DNA of 64,000 nucleotides from Sphingopyxis terrae subsp. terrae NBRC 15098. GTDB taxonomy: Bacteria; Pseudomonadota; Alphaproteobacteria; Sphingomonadales; Sphingomonadaceae. Positions 43,384-52,486 of the stretch are shown piece after piece. The position numbers and the translations under genes were made by a program. The stretch covers positions 248,001-312,000 of the forward strand of contig NZ_CP013342.1 of NCBI RefSeq assembly GCF_001610975.1, read 5' to 3'. Below the pieces are notes generated by a model that was not told where the DNA came from, made no database searches, and saw nothing but the letters and a program-made list of their open reading frames with translations. The stretch's first letter is position 1. Each line of letters opens with the position of its first letter.

Positions 43384-43533
43384 GTGGCTAATACCCCCAA
43401 CCAGAACCAGCAGAAGCCGCAGGCGGATCGCGAAGAAGAACAGCGCCGTCAGCAGCAACAGCAGGACGGCCAGAACCGCCAGCCGGGCGAACAGCGCCGC
43501 GAAGAAGAGCGCAATCCCGGCCAGCAGCGCTAA
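43384..43533 (+). CDS. Tiny Gln/Arg/Glu-rich protein
   Basis: 49 residues from a GTG with AAGGAG nine bases upstream (VANTPNQNQQKPQADREEEQ...), ending NPGQQR and TAA. The composition is almost entirely Gln, Arg, Glu, Asn and Pro, so it should be disordered and highly charged. A strong intrinsic terminator follows directly, which supports a real short transcript. An overlapping plus-strand frame starting at 43337 has no such signals. I know of similar small hydrophilic stress-associated proteins in this group only in general terms; function unknown. Confidence 0.65.
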   Translation: MANTPNQNQQKPQADREEEQRRQQQQQDGQNRQPGEQRREEERNPGQQR

Positions 43534-43548
43534 CGCCGCCGGCCTGTG

Positions 43549-43578
43549 AAAGGGGCCGCCCATCGGGCGGCCCCTTTT
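43549..43578. terminator. Bidirectional intrinsic terminator
   Basis: A-rich start, GGGGCCGCCC/GGGCGGCCCC stem with the three-base loop ATC, then TTTT; AAA on the left gives a T run on the other strand as well. It serves the tiny gene (plus) and the TonB receptor (minus). Confidence 0.85.
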
Positions 43579-43604
43579 CCGTCGGCCTTGCGCTCCCGCC
43601 CCGG

Positions 43605-46028
43605 TCAGAAGCCGAATTTGATCGTCCCGCCCCACGTGCGGGGATCGCCTGGAAGCCCGGTGATCAGGCCGGTATTGCCCGGACCGACAAAAAGCTGATC
43701 GATATAATCGCGATCGAACGCGTTGCGGACCCAGGCAAAGACATCGAGGCGGCGTTCTGCCCGGAAGCCGACGCGGATATTCGACAGCGAATAGCCGTCG
43801 ACCCAGGTGTAGATTGACGGGCTCGCGTTCGACGAGAAGTTCGAACGATAGCTGCCGTCATAGCCCAGATAGACCTGTCCCTCCTGACCGAACAGCGATG
43901 CCGGCACATTGGCTTCGGCGCCGAAAGACAGCGCCCATTTCGACACGCCCGGCAGCCGCGCGCCCGATATGTCGCAGTTCGCGGGGCTGTTCGCACCGCC
44001 CGACAATTCGGGCGGGCATGGCGCATCGACGAAGCGCCGGTATTTGGCGTCGGTGTAGGCGCCGTTGACATAGGCATTGAAGCGTTCGCTCGGGCGGATC
44101 GCGACGTCGGCCTCAATCCCCTGTGTGCGGACCTTATCGGCATTGGCGAGATAGCCGCGCAACACCCCGAACTGTCCGTTGTTCACATTGGCCTGATAAT
44201 CACCGATGTCGGTGCGGAAGACTGCCAGGTTGACCGTCCCCTTCCCGTTCCAATAGTCGGTCTTCAACCCCGCCTCGTAATGATCGACCGCTTCGGGCTT
44301 GATCGTCGCGGCGCCGAGCAGCGGGTTGCCGGCTGCATCGGTCGGCACACCATTCTGATTGATACCGCCCGATTTGAACGTCCTGGCATAGGTTGCATAG
44401 ACCAGCACACCGCGCGCCGCCTTGTAAGTCGCGGTCAGGTCGTAACTGAAGTTCCAGTCGCTGAAGCTCGGCGCATATTCCTGCGGCGCAAACACACCCA
44501 GCCGCGCCACCGACACCGGGTCGTTCAGCGCCCGCGTCACCGGTGACCCGTCGCCCGCGAACACCAGCCGCTGATAATAGCCCTCCTTCTTGTCATAGTT
44601 GATCCGCGCGCCGGGCTGGACCGTCAGCCGATCGGTGATCTTCCAGCTCAGCTGCCCGAACAGCGCGAGGCTGGTGTTCTTGAGATATTGCGTATTGCGC
44701 GCCGTCAGCCCGTCGAGCACGGTCGGATCATTGGCGAGCGCGCTCGCCGGATTGAGCGTCCAGCGGCTCGAGGCCGCGCCATGCGCCTCGGTCCCTTGCG
44801 TGTCGATGCGCTGGTGAAACGCAAAGCCGCCAAGCACGAAATCGAAGCGGTCGCCCGAAACATTGTAGCGCAATTCCTGCGTATATTGATTCTGCTGCGA
44901 CGGGTTCTGCGACTTGGTGACGATCGGCAAGCCGGTGAAGTCGCGGTCGTTCTCGGGCTGCCAGTCCCAATAGCGCCACGCGGTGATCGAGGTGAGCGTG
45001 CCGGGACCGACATCCCATTTGGCGCGCAGCGCCACGCCGCCGATCTCGTTCCCGGCATTGAGATTGGCATCGAGGTCGGTCAGCCGGTCAAAGGGATTGG
45101 TGCTCGGCACCGTATAGCCCTGCGCCACCGCGAGCGCGGCATATTGGCGGGCGAGCGGCCGCTGCGTCGCGCCGGTGCGCACGAACACCGAACCGCAGCA
45201 TACAGCGTCCTGCTTGTTCCAGTCGCCGACGAGCGTGACGCTGAGCGTGTCGGTGGGTTTCCACAGCAATTGCCCGCGCAGGCCGATATTGTCCTGGCTC
45301 TGTATCCAGCGGTCGGTCGTGACATTGTAGATGGTGCCGCGGCGGCTCGTCGCCGACACCGCGAAGCGCGCCGCCAGCCGGTCGGACAGCGGCCCCGAAA
45401 TCGCCGCCTTCGCCTGCTTGAAATTGAGGTCGCCGATGCTGAGTTCGGCCTTGCCCTCGAAATCGAAGGTCGGCTGGTTCGTTGTGATATTGATCGCCCC
45501 GGCGGTCGTGTTCTTGCCATAGAGCGTGCCCTGAGGACCGCGCAGCACTTCGATCTGCGCGACATCGAGGAAGTCAAAGGTCGCGGAGGCGACGCGCGCA
45601 TAATAGACGTCGTCGACATAGATGCCGACGCCCTGTTCGATACCGTCGTTGGTCAGGCCGAACGGCGCACCGATCCCGCGGATATTGACCGCCGAGTTGC
45701 GCGGATTGCTCGTGTAGAATTGCAGCGTCGGCGCGAGTTGCTGGAGGCGGCCGACGTTGAAACTGCCGGTGCTGTCGATCTGATCACCGCCGACCACCGA
45801 AATGGCGATCGGGACGTCCTGTGCGGTTTCGCTGCGGCGTCGGGCGGTGACGACGATTTCATTGCCATAGGCGGCCTGCGGGCCTTCGCCCGCGACGGTG
45901 TCTGCCGCTGCGGTTTCGTCAGCGGCATTTTCGGCTGCAAAGGCGGGATCGTCGCCAAGAAGCAGCAGAAGGGTAAGCGGGATGGCGGCCGGAGCGACCC
46001 GGCGGCGAGACGATGACTTTGGGATCAT
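43605..46028 (-). CDS. TonB-dependent outer-membrane receptor
   Basis: 807 residues from the ATG at 46028 (AGGA upstream). It has a signal peptide (RRRVAPAAIPLTLLLLLGDDPAFA), a TonB-box-like NEIVVTARR, and a plug domain (DVPIAISVVGGDQIDSTGSF, VEVLRGPQGTLYGKN-like VLRGPQGTLYGKNTTAGAIN). A 22-strand barrel region follows, ending in the terminal aromatic signal (GGTIKFGF). It imports a substrate across the outer membrane using TonB/ExbBD energy. The substrate (siderophore, vitamin, sugar, sulfur compound) cannot be told. It lies 87 bases downstream of a YezD-like gene in the same direction. Confidence 0.95.
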   Translation of the reverse strand: MIPKSSSRRRVAPAAIPLTLLLLLGDDPAFAAENAADETAAADTVAGEGPQAAYGNEIVVTARRRSETAQDVPIAISVVGGDQIDSTGSFNVGRLQQLAPTLQFYTSNPRNSAVNIRGIGAPFGLTNDGIEQGVGIYVDDVYYARVASATFDFLDVAQIEVLRGPQGTLYGKNTTAGAINITTNQPTFDFEGKAELSIGDLNFKQAKAAISGPLSDRLAARFAVSATSRRGTIYNVTTDRWIQSQDNIGLRGQLLWKPTDTLSVTLVGDWNKQDAVCCGSVFVRTGATQRPLARQYAALAVAQGYTVPSTNPFDRLTDLDANLNAGNEIGGVALRAKWDVGPGTLTSITAWRYWDWQPENDRDFTGLPIVTKSQNPSQQNQYTQELRYNVSGDRFDFVLGGFAFHQRIDTQGTEAHGAASSRWTLNPASALANDPTVLDGLTARNTQYLKNTSLALFGQLSWKITDRLTVQPGARINYDKKEGYYQRLVFAGDGSPVTRALNDPVSVARLGVFAPQEYAPSFSDWNFSYDLTATYKAARGVLVYATYARTFKSGGINQNGVPTDAAGNPLLGAATIKPEAVDHYEAGLKTDYWNGKGTVNLAVFRTDIGDYQANVNNGQFGVLRGYLANADKVRTQGIEADVAIRPSERFNAYVNGAYTDAKYRRFVDAPCPPELSGGANSPANCDISGARLPGVSKWALSFGAEANVPASLFGQEGQVYLGYDGSYRSNFSSNASPSIYTWVDGYSLSNIRVGFRAERRLDVFAWVRNAFDRDYIDQLFVGPGNTGLITGLPGDPRTWGGTIKFGF

Positions 46029-46115
46029 GACAATTTCCTGTTGCAAGAAATTGCCACATCCGGTTGTCCGGTCTGCGGCAGGTGGCGGGGAGTATCCCCG
46101 TCGGGAGCTTGAGTA

Positions 46116-46286
46116 TCAGTTGGGGTAGCGGTGCCGTTCGGTCACATCGACCTGCACCAGCCGCCCTTCATGGACAGTTAGTTGGATGGCGCCGAAGCGG
46201 AGCTTTTCAAGCGCATCGAGCACGGCTTGAACCGCGCGCGAGGGCGGCTCGCGCTCGCCGGGCGATGGGTCTTGGGACGACGTCAT
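46116..46286 (-). CDS. YezD-like DUF2292 small protein
   Basis: 56 residues from the ATG at 46286 (AAAGGA upstream), MTSSQDPSPGEREPPSRAVQ. The C-terminal AVLDALEKLRFGAIQLTVHE followed by GRLVQVDVTERHRYPN is the DUF2292 pattern (helix, then a two-strand unit ending in ...QVDVTERHR). Known: YezD-type proteins are small and of unproven function; I recall them often near sulfur-nutrient genes. It precedes the TonB receptor by 87 bases and is probably cotranscribed with it, which hints at nutrient-responsive expression of the receptor (inference). Confidence 0.75.
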   Translation of the reverse strand: MTSSQDPSPGEREPPSRAVQAVLDALEKLRFGAIQLTVHEGRLVQVDVTERHRYPN

Positions 46287-46320
46287 GGCATTTCCTTTCC
46301 CCTTTGGTGGATTCGGCGCC

Positions 46321-46360
46321 AAGACTATCCCAATTGTTTTAGTTGACAATGATTGTTTTG
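46321..46360. promoter_or_regulatory. Candidate divergent promoter region with ACAATGATTGT dyad
   Basis: AT-rich block between the YezD-like gene (minus) and the nitronate monooxygenase-like gene (plus). It contains ACAAT-G-ATTGT (46346-46356) and, on the minus strand, TTGTCA followed about 16 bases later by TAGTCT as a possible -35/-10. It could be a Fur-type or other operator; the match is not decisive. Confidence 0.4.
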
Positions 46361-46479
46361 CTTTGGGCGCCGAAAGGAGAGTTTCCCGCGCCCAGCCGAA
46401 CGGCGAAATCCGTTCCGCCTTCGGGGCTGTGCTCGGCAATGGATTGCGCGCGCGCGCGGCTGCTGGCAAAGGCGCAGCA

Positions 46480-47484
46480 ATGAGCAAATTGAACGAACTC
46501 ATGGCGCGCGGTACGGCTCTGCTGGGCAGCGACTACGCCATTCTCTGCGGCGCGATGAGCTGGGTGTCCGAGCGCCATCTGGTCAGCGCCATCAGCAATG
46601 CCGGCGGCTTTGGCGTGATCGCCTGCGGTGCGATGACGCCCGAGCTGCTGGATGCCGAGATCGCGGCGACAAAGGCGCTGGCGACCCGCAATTTCGGCGT
46701 CAACCTGATTACCATGCACCCGCAGCTTTTCGAGCTGATCGAGGTGTGCGCCAAACATGGCGTCGGCCATGTCGTGCTGGCGGGCGGACTGCCTCCGAAA
46801 GGCAGCCTCGAGGCGATCAAGGCGTCGGGCGCCAAGGTGATATGCTTCGCGCCGACGCTGGCGCTCGCAAAGAAGCTGGTCCGTTCGGGCGTCGATGCGC
46901 TGGTAATCGAAGGGATGGAAGCGGGAGGTCATATCGGCCCCGTGTCGACGAGCGTACTCGCGCAGGAAATCCTGCCCGCGCTCGCTTCCGAGGTGCCGAT
47001 CTTCGTCGCCGGCGGCATCGGCCGCGGCGAGGCGATCGCCGGCTATCTTGAAATGGGCGCGGCGGGCGTCCAGCTCGGCACGCGCTTCGTCTGCGCCACC
47101 GAAAGCATCGCGCATCCCAATTTCAAAAAGGCGTTCATTCGCGCCTCCGCGCGCGACGCCATCGCCAGCGTCCAGATCGATCCGCGCCTGCCCGTCATCC
47201 CGGTCCGTGCGCTAAAGAATGCGGGCACCGAAGCCTTTACCGCCAAGCAGCGCGAGGTTGCCAATCTGCTCGACGGGGGCACCGTCGACATGGCGGCGGC
47301 GCAGCTCGAAATCGAACATTATTGGGCCGGCGCGCTGCGCCGCGCGGTGATCGACGGCGACGTCGAAAACGGCTCGTTAATGGCAGGGCAATCTGTCGGT
47401 ATGGTAACGCAGGAAGAGAGCGTTGCCGAGATCATCGCATCTTTGGTGCAACAGGCCGAAACGGCCTTGCACGCACGGGGTTGA
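46480..47484 (+). CDS. Nitronate monooxygenase / FabK-like FMN oxidoreductase
   Basis: 334 residues from the ATG at 46480 (MSKLNELMARGTALLGSDYA). TIM-barrel FMN protein: LVSAISNAGGFGVIACGAM near the N-terminus, VLAGGLPPKGSLEAIKASGAKVI, EGMEAGGHIGPVSTS (phosphate-binding Gly-rich loop), FVAGGIGRGEAIAGYLEMGAAGVQLGTRFV. This is the 2-nitropropane dioxygenase family, which includes nitronate monooxygenase and the enoyl-ACP reductase FabK; the motif set does not separate them. An upstream in-frame extension to 46285 lies over the promoter region. Downstream is a lipoprotein gene 33 bases away. Confidence 0.9.
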   Translation: MSKLNELMARGTALLGSDYAILCGAMSWVSERHLVSAISNAGGFGVIACGAMTPELLDAEIAATKALATRNFGVNLITMHPQLFELIEVCAKHGVGHVVLAGGLPPKGSLEAIKASGAKVICFAPTLALAKKLVRSGVDALVIEGMEAGGHIGPVSTSVLAQEILPALASEVPIFVAGGIGRGEAIAGYLEMGAAGVQLGTRFVCATESIAHPNFKKAFIRASARDAIASVQIDPRLPVIPVRALKNAGTEAFTAKQREVANLLDGGTVDMAAAQLEIEHYWAGALRRAVIDGDVENGSLMAGQSVGMVTQEESVAEIIASLVQQAETALHARG

Positions 47485-47517
47485 CGCCGCATGAAGCATG
47501 CGGCTGGGGAGAAGGTC

Positions 47518-48237
47518 ATGAATTTGTCGCGTAAAATCATCGTTGCCGGCCTGCTGGCAAGCGTCGCCGCCTGTGCGCCGAAACCCCCGCCCCCGCCCCC
47601 GCCGCCGCCGCCCCCGCCGCCGGTGGCCGTGGTCATCCCGCCGCGCCCCCTGCCCCCCGGCAATGCCTCTCTTACGCAAATCCTCCCCGCGCGCGGCCTT
47701 GACGGCCGGTTCATGACCGCGAACAGCGGCATCAGCGGCGACCGCGCCTTCTGGCAGCTCAAGATTGCGCTCAACGTCGCGGCGATCGGTTGCCGCGGCG
47801 CCGAAGAAGCGACGCTGGTGTCGGCGTACAACAATATCATCAAGGCGCATGCCAAGCAGATCCGGTCTACCGAAAAGACGGTCATCGCCGATCTTGGCAA
47901 GGAAACGCGCACCAACGGCATCGCCGCGCGCGACAAGCTGTCGACGCAGCTTTTCAACTATTTCGCGCAGCCCCCGGCGCAGCGCGCCTTCTGCGCTCGC
48001 GCCAACGAAGTCGCCCAGCTCGTCTCATCGACCCCGTCGGCACAGGTCATTCCGCAGGCTCCGGCCCAGCTTGCGCAGCTCGACCAGCCCTTCGTCGATT
48101 TCTATGAAGCCTATGCCAAATATCGGGCCGATGTCGCCGCGTGGGACGCGAAATATGCCCCGCCCCCGCCGGTGATGACCGCACCCGCCACGACGGCGGT
48201 TTCGGGACCGTCCGGGGCGCCCGTCGGCGGCAACTGA
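47518..48237 (+). CDS. Polyproline lipoprotein
   Basis: 239 residues from the ATG at 47518 (GGGGAGAAGG upstream). A lipoprotein signal is evident: MNLSRKIIVAGLLASVAAC with VAAC as lipobox. Immediately after the lipidated Cys comes APK and then 13 consecutive prolines. The globular part contains FWQLKIALNVAAIGCRGAEEATLVSAYNNIIKAHAKQI and LFNYFAQPPAQRAFCARANEV, mostly helical with two Cys. The family is not identified; it is an envelope-anchored protein of unknown role. Ribosomes should need EF-P to pass the proline run. The 13-codon CCG/CCC tract is a possible slippage site. Confidence 0.75.
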   Translation: MNLSRKIIVAGLLASVAACAPKPPPPPPPPPPPPPVAVVIPPRPLPPGNASLTQILPARGLDGRFMTANSGISGDRAFWQLKIALNVAAIGCRGAEEATLVSAYNNIIKAHAKQIRSTEKTVIADLGKETRTNGIAARDKLSTQLFNYFAQPPAQRAFCARANEVAQLVSSTPSAQVIPQAPAQLAQLDQPFVDFYEAYAKYRADVAAWDAKYAPPPPVMTAPATTAVSGPSGAPVGGN

Positions 48238-48313
48238 AACCGCCAGAATAGCGGGATAAAAGTCGCGCCGGGCAATGGCGTTGGCGCCGTGCATCTGTTA
48301 GCAGGATTGCACG

Positions 48314-50611
48314 ATGACCAACGCCCCGCCCCCGCCGACATCCGCCGCCCAGTCGGCCCGCACGATCCTGACGCGGCTGCACGAGGTGATGGCAGCGCGC
48401 ACCAACGCGCAGTCGAAGCTCAACCAGGTTGTCGGCATCATCGGCGAATGCCTCGATAGCGAGGTCTGTTCCATCTATCTGCTGCGCGAAGGCGCGCTCG
48501 AACTTTATGCCACGCGCGGGTTGAAGCAGGAGGCGGTGCACGTCACACGGCTGGGCCTCGGCGAAGGTCTGGTCGGCACGATTGCCGAGCAGATCGAAAC
48601 GCTGAACCTCGACGAAGCGGCGGCGCATCCCGACTTTTCCTACCGTCCTGAAACGGGCGAGGAGCTGTTCCACAGCTTTGCCGGCGTGCCGATCATCCGG
48701 CGTGAGCGCGCGGTCGGCGTCCTGTGCGTCCAGCATGCCGAACCGCGCCGATATGAAGAGATCGAGATCGAAACGCTGCAGACGGTCGCGATGGTGCTGT
48801 CCGAACTGATCGCCAACGCCGACCTGGTCGATACCGCAGCGCGGATCGATGCGGGCGAAACCGACCAGTCGATGCAGCGCCTGTCGGGCCAGAAACTGGT
48901 CGACGGCATGGGCGCCGGGATCGCGGTTTTCCATCAGCCGCGCGTGCATATCGAACATACGGTCGCCGACGATATCGAGGCCGAACGCCACCGCGTCTAC
49001 GCCGCGTTCGACAAGATGCGCGAACAGATCGACCGCATGGCGAGCCAGGCCGAATTCGGCGTCGGTGGCGAGCATGAGGAGGTGCTCGAAACCTACAAGA
49101 TGTTCGCCTATGACGAGGGCTGGTCGCGGCGGATCAACGAAGCGATCGACAGCGGGCTGACCGCCGAAGCGGCCATCGAACGCGTCCAGCAACGCACCCG
49201 GATGCGGATGCGCCAGATCGACGACGCGCTGCTGCGCGACCGCATGCACGACCTGGAAGACCTGTCGAACCGGCTGATCCGGATCGTGTCGGGGCAGATG
49301 GGGACGGCGGCGCAAGTCGGGCTGCGGCAGGATTCGATCCTCGTCGCCCGCAACCTCGGCCCCGCCGAGCTGCTCGAATATGATCGCCGCCGTCTCAAGG
49401 GCGTGATCCTGGAAGAAGGGTCGCTGACCGCGCACGTCATTATCGTCGCGCGTGCGATGGGCGTCCCCGTGCTGGGCCGGGTCCGCGACGTCCGGACCTC
49501 GATCCGCGAGGGCGACATGCTGCTCCTCGATGCCGCCGCCGGAACGCTGCACGTGCGCCCGACGCAGGCGGTGCAGGACGCCTTCGATGCCAAGCTCGTT
49601 ATCTCGCAAAAGCGCCGCGCGAGCCTCGCGTCGCTGCGCGATCTGCCCGCCATTACCAAGGATGGGGTCCCGATCGAGCTGATGATCAACGCCGGGCTGC
49701 GCGAGGATGTCGCGGCGCTCGACCTCACCGGCGCACGCGGCATCGGCCTCTTCCGGACCGAATTCCAGTTTCTCGTGTCGGCGACGCTGCCGCAGCGCGA
49801 GCGGCAGCAGCGGCTCTACCGCGACGTGCTCGACGCGGCGGGCGACCGTCCCGTCATCTTCCGCACCGTCGACATCGGGGGCGACAAGGCGCTGCCCTAT
49901 ATGAATGTCGACGAAAATGCGCTGGAGGAAAATCCGGCGATGGGGTGGCGCGCGCTGCGCCTCGCGCTCGAACGCGAAGGCCTGTTGAAAGTCCAGGCGC
50001 GGGCGCTGATGGAAGCGGCCGCGGGACGCACGCTGAACGTGATGTTTCCGATGGTGTCCGAACCCTGGGAATATGAGGCGGCGCGCCAGTTGTTCATCAA
50101 CCAGCGCGCCTGGCTGAAACAGCATAACAAGAAGCTGCCCTCGGCGATCCGCTATGGCGCGATGCTCGAGGTGCCGGGTCTGATCGAGACGCTCGATCTG
50201 ATGCTGCCGCACCTCGACTTCCTGTCGATCGGCACCAATGACCTGACCCAGTTCCTCTTCGCCGCCGACCGCGCGCACCCGCGGCTCGCCGAGCGCTATG
50301 ACTGGCTATCGCCGACGGTGATGCGCTATCTGGCGCGGGTCGTGAAAATGGTGTCGGGATCGAAGGTCACGCTTGGCGTCTGCGGCGAAATGGGCGGCCG
50401 CCCGCTCGAAGCGATGGCGCTGCTCGGCATCGGGATCGAACGCCTGTCGATTACGCCGGCCGGGGTCGGTCCGGTAAAGGCGATGATCCGCTCGCTCGAC
50501 CTTGGCGCGCTGCGCCGCGACGTCCCGGCGATCCTCGCCCACCCGGCCGCCAACCCGCGCGGACAATATCTCGACTGGGCCCAGAAGCACCACGTCGATC
50601 TGGGCGAGTAA
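48314..50611 (+). CDS. ptsP: PEP-protein phosphotransferase of PTS-Ntr (EI-Ntr)
   Basis: 765 residues. The N-terminal GAF domain (LHEVMAARTNAQSKLNQVVGIIGECLDSEVCSIYLLREG through about residue 170) is followed by the phosphotransfer domain with the active His in SLTAHVIIVARAMGVPVLG (about residue 374). The PEP-binding TIM barrel has RGIGLFRTEFQFL, IFRTVDIGGDKALPYM, LSIGTNDLTQFLFAADR and GVCGEMGGRPLEAM with the proton-donor Cys. It passes phosphate from PEP to NPr in the nitrogen PTS, coupling carbon, nitrogen and potassium regulation. No ptsN or ptsO gene is adjacent. Confidence 0.96.
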   Translation: MTNAPPPPTSAAQSARTILTRLHEVMAARTNAQSKLNQVVGIIGECLDSEVCSIYLLREGALELYATRGLKQEAVHVTRLGLGEGLVGTIAEQIETLNLDEAAAHPDFSYRPETGEELFHSFAGVPIIRRERAVGVLCVQHAEPRRYEEIEIETLQTVAMVLSELIANADLVDTAARIDAGETDQSMQRLSGQKLVDGMGAGIAVFHQPRVHIEHTVADDIEAERHRVYAAFDKMREQIDRMASQAEFGVGGEHEEVLETYKMFAYDEGWSRRINEAIDSGLTAEAAIERVQQRTRMRMRQIDDALLRDRMHDLEDLSNRLIRIVSGQMGTAAQVGLRQDSILVARNLGPAELLEYDRRRLKGVILEEGSLTAHVIIVARAMGVPVLGRVRDVRTSIREGDMLLLDAAAGTLHVRPTQAVQDAFDAKLVISQKRRASLASLRDLPAITKDGVPIELMINAGLREDVAALDLTGARGIGLFRTEFQFLVSATLPQRERQQRLYRDVLDAAGDRPVIFRTVDIGGDKALPYMNVDENALEENPAMGWRALRLALEREGLLKVQARALMEAAAGRTLNVMFPMVSEPWEYEAARQLFINQRAWLKQHNKKLPSAIRYGAMLEVPGLIETLDLMLPHLDFLSIGTNDLTQFLFAADRAHPRLAERYDWLSPTVMRYLARVVKMVSGSKVTLGVCGEMGGRPLEAMALLGIGIERLSITPAGVGPVKAMIRSLDLGALRRDVPAILAHPAANPRGQYLDWAQKHHVDLGE

Positions 50612-50690
50612 CCGCGCGGCTTGACCGCCGACGTAATTGCCTTTGAGAAAATGTTTATGGTATGTTCTCCTCCCAGCCAAGGAGAGAGAC

Positions 50691-51107
50691 ATGACCGATT
50701 CCCCTGCCCGCGCTTCCGGCCAGTGCCATTGCGGTGCGATCCGATATTCGATGCCGACAGCGGTAGAACATCACGCCCTGTGTCATTGCAGTGATTGCCG
50801 CCGCCACGCCGGCGCGCCGATGGTCGGCTGGGCGCTGGTCGCACAGGCCGATCTGGAGCTCAGCGGCACGCCGAAAGTCTACGCCTCCTCGGAGCATGGG
50901 CGGCGCCATTTCTGCGGCGATTGCGGTACCGGCCTCTTCTATACCAACGACCAGATTTTCCCCGGCAAGATCGACGTGCAGTCGGGGACGCTCGACGATC
51001 CCGACCTGATCCCCGCGGGCGCGCAGATCCAGGTCGCCGAACGGATCGGCTGGATGGAAAAGCTGGATGAGATGCCCAGCTTCGTGCGCTACCCTGGCCA
51101 GGAGTGA
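50691..51107 (+). CDS. GFA family (glutathione-dependent formaldehyde-activating-like) zinc protein
   Basis: 138 residues from the ATG at 50691 (AAGGAGAGAG upstream). Zinc ligands of the Mss4-like GFA fold are visible: GQCHCGAIRY, ALCHCSDCRRHAGAP and HFCGDCGTGLFY. The C-terminal part (PGKIDVQSGTLDDPDLIPAGAQI) is typical. Most family members are not true formaldehyde-activating enzymes, so the reaction is open. It converges with the serine hydrolase gene, the stops being four bases apart. Confidence 0.92.
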   Translation: MTDSPARASGQCHCGAIRYSMPTAVEHHALCHCSDCRRHAGAPMVGWALVAQADLELSGTPKVYASSEHGRRHFCGDCGTGLFYTNDQIFPGKIDVQSGTLDDPDLIPAGAQIQVAERIGWMEKLDEMPSFVRYPGQE

Positions 51108-51111
51108 GGCC

Positions 51112-52485
51112 TTATTTCCGGGTGCCGGTCTTGTCGTCGCCGGCGACGACGGCGGCGGTGAGTTTGGCAATATCGAGCCGCTGCGCCGAGTCGTCATAGC
51201 CCTGCCGGACGATGACCAGCCGCCGCGACGGAATGACGATCACATATTGGCCGCGATTGCCGAAAGCGCCGAAAGCATCGGACGGCACGCCCGCCGATTT
51301 GTCGAGCAGCCAGAAACCGGCACCATAACCGAATGGCCCGTCCGGCTGCGGGCCGCTCGGCGTCGAAACGAAGCGCCGCCAGTCGGCGGGCAGAATGCGC
51401 TCACCGTCCGCGACGCCATCGTTGAGATAGAGGAGGCCGAGCCGGGCAAGATCGCGCGCGGTCGTCCACACCTGGCTCGACAGAATGAAATCGCCATCCT
51501 TGTCATGTTCGACGAAGGTGCGCGTCATGCCCAGCCGGTCGAAAAAGGCCGCAGGATCGAGCGCCTCGCCCTCCTTCGTCAGCGCGGCCTTCAGCGACAG
51601 CGTCGCGAGCAGCGTGTCGTTGTTGGCGTAGCGATAGCGGCTGCCCGGCGGGTTGAGCAGCGGCCACTGCGTCGTCCACGCGCGCACCGATGCGCCGCCC
51701 ATATAGATGGCATCGGTGCGATTGCCGGCGCTGTCGCTCGTCAGACCGCTCGCCATCCGCATGAGCTGTTCGGTGGTGATGAGCGCGCGCGGATCGCCAG
51801 CCGATTGCCATTCGGCGATCGCCGCGGGCGCGGCCACGTCGAGCTTGCCGCGCAGCACCGCATTGCCGATCAGCGTCGCCGCCAGCGACTTTGCAACCGA
51901 AAAGGTGCGCTGCGCGGTATGGACGTCGTGCCCGGCTTGATAGTGCTCGACGACGATCCGGCCGTCCTTGACGATCACCAGCGCGCTGGTCCGCCCGCCG
52001 AAACCGGCAATGTTCATCACCGCCGCTTCATAGCGCGTCAGACCGCGCGGGATCGGCGCGCGTGCGCCCTGGTCGCCGAGCGGCCATGGCCGGGCGTCAA
52101 GGTCGGCGCGCTTCTGCGGCGAAACTCCGGGCCCCGACGCGGGATCGGCGCCAATCGGCAGCGCCACGCAGCCGTCCCGCCCGGTCCACTGCGCGATGCG
52201 CGGCGGCATGTCGCCGCGATAGCGGACAAGGACGCGGCGTGCCGTCTGGTCGACATCGGCGGTCAACGCGCGGACGTCGGCCTCGATTTCGGGATAGATG
52301 CCCGTCAGCTCGTCGCGTTCGATATCGGCCATCGCCTTGCCCGCGCCGTCCCAAAGCGCCGAGCAGGTGAAGGCGGCGCGATAGCCCGCCGCCCAGGCGC
52401 GATTGAGATCGGCCCCCGCGTCCGCGGCCTGCGCCGGCATCGCCGTGAGCGCCATGGCTGCGACGAGAAACGCGCGCCCGCGCAC
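51112..52485 (-). CDS. Serine hydrolase, beta-lactamase class C / penicillin-binding-like
   Basis: 457 residues from a GTG at 52485, one base after the stop of the preceding gene. A longer frame would run through that gene and is rejected. It has a signal peptide (RGRAFLVAAMALTAMPAQA). The nucleophile motif SVAK (Ser about 196, TFSVAKSLAATLIG) and YRYANND (YxN) mark the serine hydrolase/class C beta-lactamase fold. A preceding GFGGRTSALVIVKDGRIVVEHYQAG is the usual N-terminal strand of such hydrolases. Expected in the periplasm; substrate unknown (peptide, ester or beta-lactam). Last gene of the minus-strand run ending at the GFA gene. Confidence 0.88.
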   Translation of the reverse strand: MRGRAFLVAAMALTAMPAQAADAGADLNRAWAAGYRAAFTCSALWDGAGKAMADIERDELTGIYPEIEADVRALTADVDQTARRVLVRYRGDMPPRIAQWTGRDGCVALPIGADPASGPGVSPQKRADLDARPWPLGDQGARAPIPRGLTRYEAAVMNIAGFGGRTSALVIVKDGRIVVEHYQAGHDVHTAQRTFSVAKSLAATLIGNAVLRGKLDVAAPAAIAEWQSAGDPRALITTEQLMRMASGLTSDSAGNRTDAIYMGGASVRAWTTQWPLLNPPGSRYRYANNDTLLATLSLKAALTKEGEALDPAAFFDRLGMTRTFVEHDKDGDFILSSQVWTTARDLARLGLLYLNDGVADGERILPADWRRFVSTPSGPQPDGPFGYGAGFWLLDKSAGVPSDAFGAFGNRGQYVIVIPSRRLVIVRQGYDDSAQRLDIAKLTAAVVAGDDKTGTRK

Positions 52486-52486
52486 G

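Noticed and set aside
48047-50278. 743-residue minus-strand frame opposite ptsP
   Set aside because: Antisense shadow of ptsP; composition of alternating charged residues with no known motif.
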